Of a stretch of DNA of 64,000 bases, positions 28,596-37,809 are shown piece by piece. The notes under the pieces are model-generated. The model saw only the letters and a program-made list of their open reading frames with translations. It had not been told where the DNA came from and did not search any database. The first letter of the stretch is position 1. Every line of letters starts with the position of its first letter. Origin of the DNA: Caballeronia glebae. Its GTDB lineage: Bacteria; Pseudomonadota; Gammaproteobacteria; Burkholderiales; Burkholderiaceae. The position numbers and the translations under genes were made by a program. Where the stretch lies: contig NZ_FCOJ02000001.1 in NCBI RefSeq assembly GCF_001545035.1, positions 248,001-312,000 of the forward strand, read 5' to 3'.

Positions 28596-29731
28596 GCGCT
28601 TCTCCAGTTCGGCACGAGACGGCCGTTTTCGTCGAAGCGATAACGCCCGTCGACGAATCCGCCGCCGAAGAGACCGAGCACGCGATCGTAGTAGACCGGC
28701 TCGCGTCCGGCGCCCGGCGGCGCGACCAGCGCTTCGAGATGCGTGCGCGCGAGACCCAGGCCGCGTTCGTCGTTCAGCGCCTTGAAGTACGGCGCGAGCG
28801 CGCCCCAGTAGGAAAGCGGACCTTCGCCGCTTGCCGCGCCGTTAAGCGTCGAGACTTTTTCCGGCGGGAAACCCGTCTGCGCGACGCTCTGGCGCATGCC
28901 GCCGAGCGCATCCAGCCACGCGCGCGCGAGCGGATCGCCGCTCGATGTCACGCCTGCCCACAGATAGACGCGGATCGCGTCGTAGCTGCCGACATCGCCG
29001 TTCTTCGGATCGACGACGAACTGGCCGTTCTGATACGCCGCCCAGTCCGGCGCATAGCCGCGTGGCGACGTCACGTTGATCATCTTCGCGGCGTTCTGCG
29101 CGAGCTTCGTCCACGGGCCGTCGGGCATTTCGTGCGCGAGCGCGCGCAGGAGCGGCAGCGGCAGATAGCTCGGGTTGAGCCGCGTCACGTCGCCGATGCG
29201 AAAGCCTTGCGGACCCGGCAGAAGCATCGCGCCGAGTCCGCGCAGATCGACGATTTCCTGCTTCACGATCTGCGTCGCGAGCGCGTAGGCGAGCTTCGTG
29301 TACGCCGGTTCCTTCCACAGCCGGCCGGCCTGGAAGAGGTCATACGCGATCCACAGATCGGAGTCCGACGCCGAGTTCGGGTCCAGCACGCCGAACGAGC
29401 CGTCCGGCTTTTTGCCCCATTGCCACGCCGGCAGCCGCAGGTTGCCCGAATCGAACTGATTGGCCGACAGATTCGTGCGCGTCCAGCCGAGCAGCCGGTC
29501 GAAGGTCGCGCGATCGTTCGCGACGAGCGCGAAGAACATCGCGTAGGACTGGCCTTCGGAGGTCGTCTGCTGCGCCTCGGTCGAGCGGTCGATCACGCGG
29601 CCATCGGCTTGCACGGCGCGCTCGACGAAGAGCCGATACGCGGGCCAGTCGCATTGCTGCGCCGCATCCGCGCTCGCGGCGGACGCGGCGATCATTGCAC
29701 CGGCGAAAATCTTGGCGGTGGATACCCGCAT
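28589..29731 (-). CDS. bcsZ: Endo-1,4-beta-glucanase BcsZ (glycoside hydrolase family 8)
   Basis: A 380-residue periplasmic enzyme with a signal peptide (KIFAGAMIAASAASADA). The family-8 catalytic regions are visible: TTSEGQSYAMFFALVANDRA with the acid glutamate near residue 58, and ASDSDLWIAYDLFQAG with the conserved aspartates. It also has LNPSYLPLPLLRALA. BcsZ trims or edits cellulose during export and is needed for normal fibre formation. The gene starts one base after the bcsB stop and overlaps bcsC by 7 bases. Confidence 0.94.
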   Translation of the reverse strand: MRVSTAKIFAGAMIAASAASADAAQQCDWPAYRLFVERAVQADGRVIDRSTEAQQTTSEGQSYAMFFALVANDRATFDRLLGWTRTNLSANQFDSGNLRLPAWQWGKKPDGSFGVLDPNSASDSDLWIAYDLFQAGRLWKEPAYTKLAYALATQIVKQEIVDLRGLGAMLLPGPQGFRIGDVTRLNPSYLPLPLLRALAHEMPDGPWTKLAQNAAKMINVTSPRGYAPDWAAYQNGQFVVDPKNGDVGSYDAIRVYLWAGVTSSGDPLARAWLDALGGMRQSVAQTGFPPEKVSTLNGAASGEGPLSYWGALAPYFKALNDERGLGLARTHLEALVAPPGAGREPVYYDRVLGLFGGGFVDGRYRFDENGRLVPNWRSAC

Positions 29732-29732
29732 A

Positions 29733-32228
29733 TCAGTCCCTCAGGCGCCGCGCGGCGATCGAGCGCAGCGTACGGTAGAACAGAGCCGCGATGATGAGCG
29801 CGGCGAACAGGCCGGCGAGCACCAGCAGAAGCGGATGCGACGAGAGCGCCCAGCGCATGTAATGCATCGGCGAGAGATGGCCGACAAAATACGCCTCGCC
29901 GTTCGACGTGACCGTCACGGTGCGCCCGTGGATCACGGCCATCGCGCCCTGGATGGACGGCAGCAGATCGTTGTCGAGCAGGGCGGCGGAGAGATCGGCG
30001 TCGGACTGGCCGGCCGCGCTGATGAGCGCCACCGCGCTGCGCCCGCCCTTCAGCGGCGATTCGAAGCCGGTGAGGAGCGCATCGCCGTTCGCGCTGACGA
30101 GCGAGAGATCCGCGCGCGCGGGCGAGCGTTCCGGGCCTTGCTCGCCATGCCACCAGTCGACGAGCTTGAACGCGACGTCGGAGAGCTGGAAAGTGCGCGC
30201 GTCGCCGTCGCTGGAGAAGGGCATCTGTTTCGCCCAGCGTTGCAGTAGCGGCTGGCGGCCCGGCGAGCCGAGAATCAGCAGATCCTTGTCGGCGAAGCGG
30301 TCGACATCGTTCGCGCTCGTGACCGTCACGCCCGTGACCGGATAACCCGTCGATGCACCCATGCGGCCCATTTCGAGCAGATACAGGCTGTAGTCGGCCG
30401 AGTTCGGCTCGTTCGGCAGCACGACGGCGGTCTGCGAGAGATCGGCCATGCGCGTGAACGGGAAGCCGCCGTTGGCGAACGCGGCCAGATCGGGCAGCGC
30501 CATGTAGTGCGGGAAGCCGGAAAGATCGATGGTCGAATTCGGATCGATCGAGCCGACGACGTTGTCGAGCACGCGCCCCTGGCATTCGCCCGTCTTCGGG
30601 ATGTCGTAATAGAAATGCAGGCGCAGTTGCGCGCGCGGCGTGATGAGCAGCGGCGGCAGATAGATCTCGCGGCGCGCGGCGACGGTCTTGTCCGGCAGCA
30701 CGCGGCTGAAGTACTGGCCAAGATCGAAAGTCGACGTCGAGACCGCCGGAATGCGCAGCGACTGCACGAAGCCGCTATTCACGCTGATGTTGAGCGACGA
30801 GCGATCCGGCGCGGGACGCACGGTGTAGCGATAGCCGAGGTCGACCGGCACGCCCTTCGTCTGCCACATGAAGAGATCGGGCGGCACGCGCAGATTCACG
30901 CGCACGGCGTCGGCGTCGTAGCCGTTGGCGGTCAGTTCGCGCGCTTCCGCGAGTTCGCCGAAGCGCACGGGGCGGTCGGTCGGCAGCCAGTTCGGCGCAT
31001 CGTACGGGCGGCGCGGCTGCAAGTCGTTGAACTGCGTGATCGTCGCGCTCGTGCCGGACAGCGTGTTCTGGCCGACGCCCAGCGCCTTCGCGGCGGTCTT
31101 CAGCTCGTTGTCGTCGCGGCCGAGCACGAGCAGCAGTCGTCCGCGCGCGTTGGCGTCGCGTTCGACCAGCGCGATCGTCGGACCGGAAACGGGCGGAATA
31201 TCGACACCCGCGACTTTCGCATCGCCGACGGCGAACACGATGGCGTTGCCGGACAGCGGCACGTTGTCCGTTTGCGCCGGGAAGATCGCGCCGCGATAGC
31301 CCGCGAGCGAGCCGAAATACGACGCCACCATGCCGGCGGCTTCGAGCGTCGGGCGACTCGGCTTGCCCGCGAACACGAAGGGCAGTTCGAGGCGGCGCAC
31401 GTCGCGGCGGTCGAAGAACGGCTGCGGCAACGCGGCGAGATCGGGCTTGCTCGCGATCGACGCATACGTGAGGTCGAGCGAACTCGCGTTGCTGACGGTC
31501 GCCCAGAGCGTCGAGTTCGACGGGTCCTCGCACTGCTGCGTGTAGTGGCCGATCAACTGCACGTTGAGGTGATTGAACTCGGTGATGAAGCGCGGATCGA
31601 TCGCCACATCGCGCGCGACCAGCGTGCCGGCCTGTTCGCGCGGCACGGGCAGCGTCGCGGCGACTTCGCCGTTGATGAGCACTTTCAATTGCGAGATCGA
31701 AGGCAACAGCGACGGTGAATAGCTATAGATCAGATGCAGGATCGCGCCGGTCACGACTTCGTCGCCGCGCACCGAAAACGCGATGCCGTTCTGGCCGTCC
31801 GTGCCGCGCAATTGCAGCGGATCGAGCGCGCCGAAGTCGGCGAAGGTCAGCGTCTGACGGCGGCCGCCGGGCACCAGCGTGCCGGGATCGGCGGTGGTCG
31901 GAATGCGCGAGGTGAGCGGCTTCTCGGGCTTGCCGGAGAACGCGGGCACGGGCATGGCGAGCGGCGGTTGCTGGATCGCGGCCGGGTTGTACACGACGGC
32001 CGGACTCGGCGCGGGCACGGCGCCGACGCCGGTCGCCTGCTGCGCGACGCCCGCGGGCGCGCTCGCCGCTGCCGCGATGGTGGTCGCGGCGGAGGCGAGC
32101 GGCGCGGCGAACGCCGTCTGCAAGGCCATGAAAACGGCCAGCGCGCGGCCGAGCGGTCTTTCGCAAAAACGCGGCGCGCGCTTGCCGGTTTCTTTTTCAA
32201 CGCGCAACTTCGACATACCGATGCCCAT
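29733..32228 (-). CDS. bcsB: Cellulose synthase regulatory/periplasmic subunit BcsB
   Basis: The ATG at 32228 lies two bases after the bcsA stop and gives an 831-residue protein (a second in-frame ATG at 32216 is possible). After a signal segment (LAVFMALQTAFAAPLASAA) comes the periplasmic part with carbohydrate-binding and flavodoxin-like domains: LRGTDGQNGIAFSVRGDEVV, FNHLNVQLIGHYTQQCEDPS (typical CEDP) and GYRYTVRPAPDRSSLNISVN. The single C-terminal membrane helix LLLVLAGLFAALIIAALFY anchors it next to BcsA. BcsB forms the export channel with BcsA. The frame remains open to 32639 inside bcsA, but that extension is not coding. Confidence 0.94.
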   Translation of the reverse strand: MGIGMSKLRVEKETGKRAPRFCERPLGRALAVFMALQTAFAAPLASAATTIAAAASAPAGVAQQATGVGAVPAPSPAVVYNPAAIQQPPLAMPVPAFSGKPEKPLTSRIPTTADPGTLVPGGRRQTLTFADFGALDPLQLRGTDGQNGIAFSVRGDEVVTGAILHLIYSYSPSLLPSISQLKVLINGEVAATLPVPREQAGTLVARDVAIDPRFITEFNHLNVQLIGHYTQQCEDPSNSTLWATVSNASSLDLTYASIASKPDLAALPQPFFDRRDVRRLELPFVFAGKPSRPTLEAAGMVASYFGSLAGYRGAIFPAQTDNVPLSGNAIVFAVGDAKVAGVDIPPVSGPTIALVERDANARGRLLLVLGRDDNELKTAAKALGVGQNTLSGTSATITQFNDLQPRRPYDAPNWLPTDRPVRFGELAEARELTANGYDADAVRVNLRVPPDLFMWQTKGVPVDLGYRYTVRPAPDRSSLNISVNSGFVQSLRIPAVSTSTFDLGQYFSRVLPDKTVAARREIYLPPLLITPRAQLRLHFYYDIPKTGECQGRVLDNVVGSIDPNSTIDLSGFPHYMALPDLAAFANGGFPFTRMADLSQTAVVLPNEPNSADYSLYLLEMGRMGASTGYPVTGVTVTSANDVDRFADKDLLILGSPGRQPLLQRWAKQMPFSSDGDARTFQLSDVAFKLVDWWHGEQGPERSPARADLSLVSANGDALLTGFESPLKGGRSAVALISAAGQSDADLSAALLDNDLLPSIQGAMAVIHGRTVTVTSNGEAYFVGHLSPMHYMRWALSSHPLLLVLAGLFAALIIAALFYRTLRSIAARRLRD

Positions 32229-32230
32229 TT

Positions 32231-34447
32231 TTATTGGTCTTTGGTTTTCAGTTTCTTCACATCGACTGGGCGCTTGGTCATCCAGGTTCGAAGGTCGCTG
32301 TGCAAGTGCTCTAACAATCCCGCAATGCCGCGCGTGCCCACCAGAAGCACGTGCGACAGACCACGCAACGGCGTGTCCGGGCGACGTCCCTCCGACCATC
32401 CGGTCCAGGCGTCCGCGCGCGCGAAAGTGGTCTTCACGAAGTCGTATTCCTGCTCGCGCGTGAGCTGCGAGAAACGCAGACCGACGCGGCCCGGCTCGGT
32501 ATAGCCGACCGTCGCCGGGAAGGCGTATTCCTCGTCGCCGCGAAAGAGCGAGACGCTCACGCGCTCGTGCATCGGCACTTCGATCTTGCTCGGCAGCGCG
32601 ACGCCCACGCCGCCTTCCGAGTAGTCGATGGTCTCGCACGCGAGCGTGCGGCCGGTCGAGAACTTGAGCATAACGGGCATCTTCATCGTGACGCGATGCG
32701 TCGCGCGCACTTGCTTGCGCTCGCTCGCCGCCGCCACCGACGCGCCCAGAATCAGCATGTTGTAGACCGTCCAGCAGAGATTGAGGATGGTCGTGTTCAC
32801 CTCGCTGCGGATATGCCAGTACATGACGATATGCACGACGCCCGCGACGAACCCGAGCAAATTCAGCAGCAGCAAAAACAGATACGGCCGCGAGATGTAC
32901 CAGTCGAAATAATCCTTCGCGATTTGCCCGCCCTTGGCCGTTACGTTGAACTTGCCGAGCTTCGGGTTGATGACGGCGAGCAGCGTCGGCGCGGTGATGT
33001 ACGACGCAAGCACCGACTCATACACTTCGGCCCAGAACGAATGGCGGAAGCTGCGCTGCATGCGCGAATTGGTGATGCTCGCGTGCATCATGTGCGGCAG
33101 CGCGAAGATCGCGATGGTGCTCGCCGCCGCTTCGATCACGTGCGCACCGAAGAAGAGATACGACAACGGCGCGGTGAGGAACACGAGACGCGGCACGCCG
33201 TAAAAGAAGTGCAGCATGCCGTTGAGATAACAAAGCCGCTGGCCGATCTTGAGGCCTTTGCCGGTGAGCGGATTGTCGATGCGGAAAATCTGCGTCATGC
33301 CGCGCGCCCAGCGAATGCGCTGCCCGATGTGCCCCGAGAGGCTTTCGGTCGCGAGGCCCGCGGCCTGCGGAATCGCGAGATACGCGGTCGTATAGCCGAG
33401 CCGGTGCAGCTTGAGCGCGGTATGCGCGTCTTCCGTCACGGTTTCGACCGCGATGCCGCCGATCTCTTCCACCATCGAACGGCGCAGCACCGCGCACGAG
33501 CCGCAGAAGAACGTCGCGTTCCAGAGATCGTTGCCGTCCTGCACGAGGCCGTAGAACAACTCGCCTTCGTTCGGAACCTTGCGGAACGTGCCGAGATTGC
33601 GCTCGAACGGATCGGGCGAGAAGAAGTGGTGCGGCGTCTGCAGCATCGACAGCAGCTTGTCGCGCAGGAACCAGCCGAGACAGATCTGCAGGAAAGAGCG
33701 CGTCGGGATGTGATCGCAGTCGAAGATCGCGAGGAATTCGCCCTTCGTGACCTTCAGCGCCTCGTTGATATTGCCCGCCTTCGCGTGACGATTGTGCGTG
33801 CGGATCGTCCAGTTGACGCCCACTTCCTCGCAGAATGTCTTGAACTCGGGACGGCGGCCGTCGTCGAGCACGTGGATCGCGAGTTTGTTCGAAGGATAGT
33901 CGAGCGCGAGCGCGGCGTAGATCGTCGGCTTCACGACCGAAAGCGGCTCGTTGTAGGTCGGGATGAACACGTCGACGGTCGGCCACTGGCTGCGGTCGGC
34001 GGGCAGCGGCAAGGGCTTGCGCTTGAGCGGCCACGCGGTCTGGAAGTAGCCGAGCAGGAGCACGAGCGCGGCGTAGACTTCGGCGGCGACGAGCAAGAGG
34101 CCCCACGCGGCGTCGAGCGGACGTTCCCAGTAGGTCGTTTCGGTGAGACGCCAGAACATGTAGCGGCCCGACGTGACGACCGACAGCATGATCATTACGA
34201 GCGTCGCGTACTGGCCTTGCAGACGGCGAAAGCCGAGCGCGCAGATGAAGCAGATCGTCGCGAAGGCGAGTTGCTGGCCGAACGCGAGCGGCACCGTGAC
34301 GACGAAGTAGAGCGCGAACGCGGCGAACAGCGTGAGCAGGGCCACGCCGATCCGGCTGCCCCAGATTCGCGCATCGACGAAACGTTCGAGGCGCGAGGTC
34401 GCCATGCTCACTTCGGTTTCAGGCGATGGAATCTTGGCGGAACTCAT
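32231..34447 (-). CDS. bcsA: Cellulose synthase catalytic subunit BcsA (UDP-forming)
   Basis: The ATG at 34447 overlaps the bcsQ stop by 4 bases (ATGA) and gives 738 residues. It is a family 2 glycosyltransferase with all processive motifs: LDDGRR (D195-D196), FDCDH (D243, D245), TEDAH (D340) and QRIRW (376-380). Several membrane helices flank the catalytic domain. The C-terminal PilZ domain has the RxxxR motif (RATHR, near residue 580) and DYSEGGVG, so activity should depend on cyclic di-GMP. It polymerises UDP-glucose into beta-1,4-glucan and extrudes it. A longer in-frame reading to 35032 runs inside bcsQ and is not coding. Confidence 0.96.
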   Translation of the reverse strand: MSSAKIPSPETEVSMATSRLERFVDARIWGSRIGVALLTLFAAFALYFVVTVPLAFGQQLAFATICFICALGFRRLQGQYATLVMIMLSVVTSGRYMFWRLTETTYWERPLDAAWGLLLVAAEVYAALVLLLGYFQTAWPLKRKPLPLPADRSQWPTVDVFIPTYNEPLSVVKPTIYAALALDYPSNKLAIHVLDDGRRPEFKTFCEEVGVNWTIRTHNRHAKAGNINEALKVTKGEFLAIFDCDHIPTRSFLQICLGWFLRDKLLSMLQTPHHFFSPDPFERNLGTFRKVPNEGELFYGLVQDGNDLWNATFFCGSCAVLRRSMVEEIGGIAVETVTEDAHTALKLHRLGYTTAYLAIPQAAGLATESLSGHIGQRIRWARGMTQIFRIDNPLTGKGLKIGQRLCYLNGMLHFFYGVPRLVFLTAPLSYLFFGAHVIEAAASTIAIFALPHMMHASITNSRMQRSFRHSFWAEVYESVLASYITAPTLLAVINPKLGKFNVTAKGGQIAKDYFDWYISRPYLFLLLLNLLGFVAGVVHIVMYWHIRSEVNTTILNLCWTVYNMLILGASVAAASERKQVRATHRVTMKMPVMLKFSTGRTLACETIDYSEGGVGVALPSKIEVPMHERVSVSLFRGDEEYAFPATVGYTEPGRVGLRFSQLTREQEYDFVKTTFARADAWTGWSEGRRPDTPLRGLSHVLLVGTRGIAGLLEHLHSDLRTWMTKRPVDVKKLKTKDQ

Positions 34448-35232
34448 GCGAGTTTCCTCGGCGAGGCGGCCATCGCATCGACGGCCGCGAGGAGCCACTC
34501 GCCGCACGCGCGCAGATCGGCGGCGGCTTGCGACAGCGGATCGTAATGAATGAGCGTCGTGTCGCACGCGAGCGATTCGGAAACGCCTTCGTCCTGGTGG
34601 ATGACGCCCGGGAACAGCTTCGTGCCGAGCATGTTGCGCAGCACCTTCAGCACGTCCTTGCTCAACTGGCGCGACTGATCGACCTGATTCACGACGTAAC
34701 CCTGGCCCGCGAAATCGGCGCGCGGCGCGGCGTAGGCGTCGATCATGCGCTCCATGCCGGGGATCGCGGCGTAGGACGCGGCGTCGGCCAGCACGACGTT
34801 CAGCGCGAAGTTCGCCGCCGTCAGCGCGGTGCGTGTGTAGACGGACGAGCCCGGCGGCGTGTCGACGATCACGATGTCGTTGGCGTCGAGCGCGAGCGAG
34901 CCGAGCGAATGGGCGAGCCACGACGGATCGCTGTCGACGAGCGCTTCGAAGCGGCGGCGGTCGTCCTCGATCAGCGCGCCGTAAGGCAGCACGGTCACGC
35001 CGTCGACGCCGTCGAACATCACCGTTTGCCACGGATCGCCCGCGAGCGTCGCGCGCGAGATGCCGTCGATGCTGTCGAGCGGAATGCCGAAGTGCAGACG
35101 CAGCGCGTTCTGCGGATCGAGATCGAGCACGATCACGCGGCGGTTGCGCGCGGCGAGCACCGACGCCAGATTGGCGGCGAGCGTCGTCTTGCCGACGCCG
35201 CCTTTCGCGGAAACTACCGTGATGACTTTCAT
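34444..35232 (-). CDS. bcsQ: Cellulose biosynthesis ParA-like ATPase BcsQ
   Basis: A 262-residue MinD/ParA-type ATPase. The deviant Walker A motif KGGVGKTT starts at residue 10, then VLDLDPQNALRLHFG and IVIVDTPPGSSVYTR follow. BcsQ localises the cellulose machinery to the cell pole in enterobacteria and is essential for synthesis there. Its start overlaps the bcsP stop by 4 bases and its stop overlaps the bcsA start by 4 bases, so the three genes are translationally coupled. Confidence 0.94.
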   Translation of the reverse strand: MKVITVVSAKGGVGKTTLAANLASVLAARNRRVIVLDLDPQNALRLHFGIPLDSIDGISRATLAGDPWQTVMFDGVDGVTVLPYGALIEDDRRRFEALVDSDPSWLAHSLGSLALDANDIVIVDTPPGSSVYTRTALTAANFALNVVLADAASYAAIPGMERMIDAYAAPRADFAGQGYVVNQVDQSRQLSKDVLKVLRNMLGTKLFPGVIHQDEGVSESLACDTTLIHYDPLSQAAADLRACGEWLLAAVDAMAASPRKLA

Positions 35233-36014
35233 GAGCGTGAGAGGCGGCTCGCGCGCGTCTGGCCGGCGCTTGCTGGCGTGTTCGTGGATTCGTCGCCCGG
35301 CGGATTTGCGTGGCGCAGGCGCTCGAACATGGCGTCGAGCGTGTTCGCGGGCGCGTTAGGTATGCTCGGCGTTTGCGGTTTGAAGAGCTTGCCGAGAATC
35401 GATTGCGGCGCGTGGGGCGCAGTCTCCGCGACGCGCGGCGAAGGGACGGCGGGCGTTACCGGCGAAACTTGCGCGGGCGCGCGGCGCGCCAAAAAGCTCG
35501 ATCCGAAAGTAGTGGCCGGGCGCGAGGGTTGAGCATTGCCCGCGCTGGTGTCAATCGCGACGGGTTTGTGTTCGACGGGTGCGACCGGCGTCGCGCGCGC
35601 CTTGTCCGCGATCGCGGAATCGGCAATCGTTTCCGTTTCGTTCGACGCCGATTCGCCGAGCGCCGAAAAGCGCAGTGCGCTCAGCGACTCGGCCGCAGGC
35701 GGATTGACGGGCGGAATAGTGCGGCGATGCGGCCGCGTGAAGAGCGGCTGCCGGCCGCGATGAATCGGCGTCGGTTTGTCGGCGATCTGGGCCGACGCCG
35801 ACGCTTCGGGCGAAGGCGGCCGCGCGGCGCCGAGTTGCACCTCGCGGCGCGGCGCGATCTCGGGAATCTCCGGTTGCACGAAGTCGAGCGTGGCGAGCAG
35901 CGGCCAGCGCGTGCGTGCGGTCTTGGCCTCGTTCTCCCGGCCGATTTCCTGATAGTCGCCTGCATTGCCGCCGAAATGATCGAACAGCTTCTCGATGTCG
36001 CGCGAAGTATTCAT
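35229..36014 (-). CDS. bcsP: Cellulose biosynthesis protein BcsP (BcsR-like N-terminus, Pro/Ala-rich)
   Basis: A 261-residue protein. The first ~30 residues, MNTSRDIEKLFDHFGGNAGDY, resemble BcsR (YhjR), the small protein that binds BcsQ in enterobacteria. The rest is low-complexity, rich in Pro, Ala, Arg and Ser, with a recurring pattern (RPPSPEASASAQIAD, PAVPSPRVAETAPHA). This matches the BcsP proteins described between bcsD and bcsQ in betaproteobacteria. It probably has a scaffolding or localisation role with BcsQ and BcsD in the cytoplasm. Confidence 0.82.
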   Translation of the reverse strand: MNTSRDIEKLFDHFGGNAGDYQEIGRENEAKTARTRWPLLATLDFVQPEIPEIAPRREVQLGAARPPSPEASASAQIADKPTPIHRGRQPLFTRPHRRTIPPVNPPAAESLSALRFSALGESASNETETIADSAIADKARATPVAPVEHKPVAIDTSAGNAQPSRPATTFGSSFLARRAPAQVSPVTPAVPSPRVAETAPHAPQSILGKLFKPQTPSIPNAPANTLDAMFERLRHANPPGDESTNTPASAGQTRASRLSRS

Positions 36015-36135
36015 GATGCCGCTTCCTCGTCGTGCCTATTCCTGATGCCTGGCCGATGCTGTTTGTTTTGAGACGCCCGTCGGGGCGGTCGATGCCGCCG
36101 CGTCGAGGCGGCGGTCGGAATGCGCCGAAGGCGCT

Positions 36136-36591
36136 TCAGGCCGTGACGCGCGCGAGCCTGAATTCGACGGCCGCGTCGTCGCCGAAATCGCTCGCCTGTT
36201 GAATCGCGAGTCCTTGCGCGCCGAGCGCGGCGAGCCAGTGCTGATACGCGCCTTCGAGAAACGCGGGCGTCCATGCGAGCGCGCTTTCGCCGAAGGCGGG
36301 CAACGGCGCGCAGTAATGCACGATGCTCAGATAGTCGCGCTCGTCGGAGAGCTCGACGAAGCCCCAGTCGGCGTCGCGCCACAACGCGTTCAGCGCGTCG
36401 GCGAGCGCCGAGGTCGAATCGCAGGGTGGAAGCGGCCGGGCCTCGGCGAAACGGCTGCCCACGTTATGCATCAGCTGACGCAGTTCGTTGCGCCCGATCT
36501 GCGCTTCGAACTCCTCCGCGAGCGCTGCCAGAAGGCCGCGCCATTGTCTGGAAATCTGACTGTCCAACAGATAATCGAAAATAGCGGCCAT
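36136..36591 (-). CDS. bcsD: Cellulose synthase subunit BcsD
   Basis: A 151-residue protein resembling the acetobacterial BcsD (AxCesD), which forms an octamer that organises glucan chains into crystalline ribbons, and which is found in cytoplasm-side scaffolds with BcsH/BcsP-type partners. Matching stretches are SRQWRGLLAALAEEFEAQIG, LRQLMHNVGSRFAEARPLP and ALWRDADWGFVELSDERDYL. It is the first gene of the bcs operon and is separated from bcsP by 121 bases, which contain a GCCGCC/GGCGGC hairpin around 36094-36112. Confidence 0.85.
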   Translation of the reverse strand: MAAIFDYLLDSQISRQWRGLLAALAEEFEAQIGRNELRQLMHNVGSRFAEARPLPPCDSTSALADALNALWRDADWGFVELSDERDYLSIVHYCAPLPAFGESALAWTPAFLEGAYQHWLAALGAQGLAIQQASDFGDDAAVEFRLARVTA

Positions 36592-37125
36592 GTTTTGTTC
36601 GGCAGGGCGTAAGCCACAGCGCGTGGGTAGTCGGTCTTACAGTCTTGTTTACATTCTTGCCGGAAAATTCTTGGTCCGTGACCATCGATCCGGACGCTTG
36701 TCCAGGCGCTATTACACGTCTGAACTTACTTCAATGCGTTTTTTTTCGCCAGTGGAAAGACTAGCAAGGATTTCTTTGTCGGATCAGGCGAATAAGACGC
36801 GCGGGACGACTCAATTCGGGCGTTCGGCGTTCGCAAGGATGGACGAATTCTAGACAGAAGCGCGGACGATTCAAACTTCGAGTTCAACCGCCCGCAATGG
36901 CGGCGGCAGTGTACCACTTCGTTAATGCAGAAGATTCGAGCGTTGGCTCTGATTCACACCGATTGACTTTTGGCGGAATGGCGTATTAGTCAGCCAAACT
37001 AACTTATTGTCTCGTCTGAATAAAGCGGACCGAAGGCAGCCTCAAGCGCGACTTCGCATGTACCTTTCAAAATTACCAGTCGACAGGCAATGAAAACGTC
37101 ACTTCGATGGCCCGATAGGGGCGAA
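36592..37125. other. Long promoter region of the cellulose operon
   Basis: About 530 bases without a supported gene, AT-richer than the coding flanks. It should contain the bcs promoter on the minus strand. No cyclic-di-GMP riboswitch, sigma-54 site or clear palindromic operator was recognised by eye. Confidence 0.45.
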
Positions 37126-37148
37126 AAAAAACGCCCCGAGTGGGGCGT
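37122..37148 (-). terminator. Rho-independent terminator of the small gene at 37170-37367
   Basis: ACGCCCC (37131-37137) pairs with GGGGCGT (37142-37148) around a GAGT loop. On the minus strand the stem is followed by eight T residues (the A run at 37124-37131). A short TTTT on the plus strand may allow weak bidirectional use. Confidence 0.85.
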
Positions 37149-37169
37149 TTTGCATGACGTCTTGAACGA

Positions 37170-37367
37170 TCAGGGATTCGCGCGCACGGCGTCCCTGACT
37201 GCGTCCATCACAATGCCGTAATTGAGCGGGATGTCCAACGAATCGGAGTAGCCGGGTTCATCGGCGGACTCCTTGGGGACAGCGCGAACCGGAATCGGTT
37301 CGTAGGCGGTTTCGCCTGCCGGATTGTCGCGTCCTTCGATGGCACCCTGCAATTGCGGATTCTTCAC
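37170..37367 (-). CDS. Small conserved-looking protein, unknown function
   Basis: The GTG at 37367 is preceded by AAGGAG six bases away and gives 65 residues (reading from KNPQLQGAIEGRDNPAGETA to DIPLNYGIVMDAVRDAVRAN). The protein is acidic, soluble and has no signal peptide. An upstream extension of the frame to 37469 lacks a ribosome-binding site. A strong terminator follows within 25 bases, which supports a real transcription unit. No family recognised. Confidence 0.65.
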   Translation of the reverse strand: MKNPQLQGAIEGRDNPAGETAYEPIPVRAVPKESADEPGYSDSLDIPLNYGIVMDAVRDAVRANP

Positions 37368-37419
37368 GATTAACTCCTTCCGGTAATGGAGCGGCGAGGA
37401 ACTGCAATATAAACCAATG

Positions 37420-37623
37420 TCATGACATTTTGGCGACTTCGATTTGGAAACTCTCTCCGAAACTGTCACGCGCGGCGCGCCGGTAATCGCCGCTGTCGCG
37501 CAAGTCGAAAGAGTGCGGGGCCTCTAGTTTAATGGTGGCGCGCACTTCCGGAAGCGCTGTTTCATTATGACGATCGCGTATCGTTATTGCTCCGGCACCG
37601 TGAAACCGGCCCGGAAATTGCAT
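37420..37623 (-). CDS. Possible small protein, unknown function
   Basis: A 67-residue open frame from ATG 37623 with protein-like composition (AGAITIRDRHNETALPEVRA, then RDSGDYRRAARDSFGESFQI). CAGGG lies close before the ATG. It lies 52 bases upstream of the 65-residue gene on the same strand and could form an operon with it. Evidence is limited to composition and codon use; it could be a chance frame. Confidence 0.45.
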   Translation of the reverse strand: MQFPGRFHGAGAITIRDRHNETALPEVRATIKLEAPHSFDLRDSGDYRRAARDSFGESFQIEVAKMS

Positions 37624-37809
37624 AACCCTGTGTTTGCCATGTAAGCTTTTAATCGTGACCGCGCGCCAATCGATTCTCCGTTTCCGTCTCGTTGGGAAAC
37701 AAACTCTATCGAGAGTGGCGGCTGTGCCGCGGTTTATTTCCGTCTATGATCGATCGGACGGTCGGACGAAGCCGGTGCGAACGGCGTATAGGTAAAGGAG
37801 AGAGTGGCA

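Noticed and set aside
24021..28643. A 1540-codon open frame on the plus strand opposite bcsC
   Set aside because: It is the complement of a GC-rich gene; its product is Arg/Ala/Leu-rich without domains, while the minus strand encodes a full BcsC.
32229..32639. A longer BcsB beginning inside bcsA
   Set aside because: The extra part has no signal-peptide or family similarity; an ATG directly after the bcsA stop fits.
36592..37125. A cyclic-di-GMP riboswitch ahead of the cellulose operon
   Set aside because: Regulation by c-di-GMP is expected through the PilZ domain, and no GEMM-like conserved core was seen in the leader.
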